Assembly: GCA_003135255.1 (NCBI GenBank)
Contig: PLAX01000050.1
Location: 1-5,117, forward strand
DNA length: 5,117 nucleotides
DNA from: Candidatus Dormiibacterota bacterium
GTDB taxonomy: Bacteria > Chloroflexota > Dormibacteria > Aeolococcales > Aeolococcaceae
Reading direction: 5' to 3'
The first letter of the stretch is position 1; every line of letters begins with the position of its first letter. The notes below the pieces were generated by a model, which had not been told where the DNA came from, did not search any database, and saw only the letters and a list, made by a program, of their open reading frames with translations. A program made the position numbers and the translations under genes. Positions 4,356-5,117 of the stretch are shown piece after piece.

Positions 4356-5117
4356 ATGGCAGGAGAGGCAGCATCTCCCATGGCGAAGGAGCAGCTGACG
4401 GGCGGGGCAGCCCCGGCTCTGGTGGTGAGCCACCTGACGAAGCGTTTTGGCGACCGCAGCGCGTTCGAGGACGTCTCCTTCGAGGTCGCCCGCGGCGAGG
4501 TGTTCGGGTTCCTGGGACCCAATGGGGCCGGGAAGACGACAACGGTGAGGACGCTGGGGACCCTCATCGCTCCGACCTCCGGGTCTGCGGTGGTTGCGGG
4601 GATACCCCTCTCGGCGGCCACCGGAGCCGAGATCCGGCAGCTCATCTCCGTCATGCCGGAGAATCCCGGCCTGTACGTCCGGCTCACCGTTCAGGAGAAC
4701 CTGGAGCTCTTCGCCGGCCTCTATGGCCTGGCTTCGCCCGGCGCGCGGATTGCCGGTGTCCTCGAGACCGTCAATATGGCGCCGCGAGCGCGTGACCTGT
4801 GCGGGCTCCTCTCGAAGGGTCTCCGGCAGCGGGTGGGTCTGGCTCGCGCCCTGCTGAGCGATCCGGTGGTCATGTTTCTGGACGAGCCGACGTCGGGCTT
4901 GGACCCTGTCGCTTCGCGGGACGTGCATGACCTGATCGCCAGCCTGCGCGAGCGTGGCGTTACCGTCTTCCTGACCACCCACCGTTTGGAGGAGGCGGAG
5001 CGGCTCTGCGATCGCGTTGCCATTCTCAACACGCGGCTTCTCGCCGTTGGGCCGCCGGAGCAGCTCAGGACGCAGCTGTTCCGCAGCTCACTGGTGGTGG
5101 AGACGGCCGCGCGTCTG
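4356..5117 (+). CDS. ABC-2-type exporter, ATP-binding protein (3' end cut by window)
   Basis: The 254 visible residues make up nearly a whole nucleotide-binding domain. Walker A is GPNGAGKTT (54-62). The Q-loop position lies in SVMPENPGLYVRLTVQENL, with Glu102 where most families have Gln. The signature is LSKGLRQR (152-159), Walker B with the catalytic Glu is VVMFLDEP (171-178, E177), the D-loop is SGLDP and the switch His is H209 in LTTHRLEEAE. The PENPGLY/LSKGLRQR form is typical of ATPases of NatA/CcmA-like ABC-2 exporters (drug, ion or lipid efflux). The protein works on the inner face of the membrane with a permease, which should be encoded just downstream. Two starts are possible. The ATG at 4356 has a promoter geometry that suits a leaderless mRNA. 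The ATG at 4380 has AGGAGAGG upstream (4361-4367) but with a long 12-nt gap. The conserved domain begins near residue 22, so both are compatible. Confidence 0.9.
   Translation, partial: MAGEAASPMAKEQLTGGAAPALVVSHLTKRFGDRSAFEDVSFEVARGEVFGFLGPNGAGKTTTVRTLGTLIAPTSGSAVVAGIPLSAATGAEIRQLISVMPENPGLYVRLTVQENLELFAGLYGLASPGARIAGVLETVNMAPRARDLCGLLSKGLRQRVGLARALLSDPVVMFLDEPTSGLDPVASRDVHDLIASLRERGVTVFLTTHRLEEAERLCDRVAILNTRLLAVGPPEQLRTQLFRSSLVVETAARL

Noticed and set aside
4350..4982. Minus-strand frames opposite the ABC ATPase
   Set aside because: They are shadows of a gene with complete Walker A, signature, Walker B and H-loop motifs on the plus strand.
1..5117. CRISPR array, tRNA, rRNA or riboswitch
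   Set aside because: No regularly spaced repeats, cloverleaf-like segments or conserved rRNA strings were seen on either strand.

Overview
The window looks like chromosomal DNA from a high-GC actinomycete. The evidence is the G/C-rich third codon positions, GTG starts, an Eis-like three-domain acetyltransferase, and a possible leaderless start in front of an ABC transporter gene. Species cannot be told from the sequence. It has the character of an accessory or rearranged region: two genes are cut by the window edges, two or three intact genes lie between them, and much of the remaining space holds degenerate mobile-element or ATPase debris.

Layout. Positions 1-921 (+) hold the C-terminal three quarters of an Eis-like GNAT/sterol-carrier-fold acetyltransferase. 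Positions 922-1290 have no intact gene, only a weak trace of a decayed P-loop ATPase. Positions 1291-2370 (-) encode a PF04909-type metal-dependent amidohydrolase whose best start is a GTG with an ideal Shine-Dalgarno sequence. Positions 2371-2535 are a divergent intergenic region with an operator-like inverted repeat, a possible IS6-type end and three 7-bp tandem repeats. Positions 2536 to about 2830 (+) hold the zinc-ribbon and helix-turn-helix N-terminus of an IS6/IS240-type transposase that has lost its DDE catalytic domain. Positions 2830-3205 are debris, including a possible tyrosine-recombinase C-terminus on the minus strand and a strong hairpin.

Positions 3206-3776 (-) hold a hypothetical protein resembling the DUF7674 type. 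It is preceded by a chain of two mini-ORFs that look translationally coupled to it: a strong SD, a 12-codon ORF, a 2-nt gap, a 25-codon ORF, then a GTGA overlap. Divergently, 3827-4066 (+) encodes a 79-residue acidic, FlbD-like hypothetical protein. Positions 4067-4343 hold a faint IS3-type OrfB trace. Positions 4356-5117 (+) are the start of an ABC-2-type exporter ATPase that runs off the end.

I see no clear evidence that these genes form one pathway. The amidohydrolase is a stand-alone catabolic-type enzyme. The ATPase presumably has its permease just beyond the window, so it may be an efflux system. The most unusual signal is the coupled mini-ORF cascade in front of the DUF7674-like gene, with its small divergent partner. 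Nothing here is a convincing new defence or biosynthetic system.
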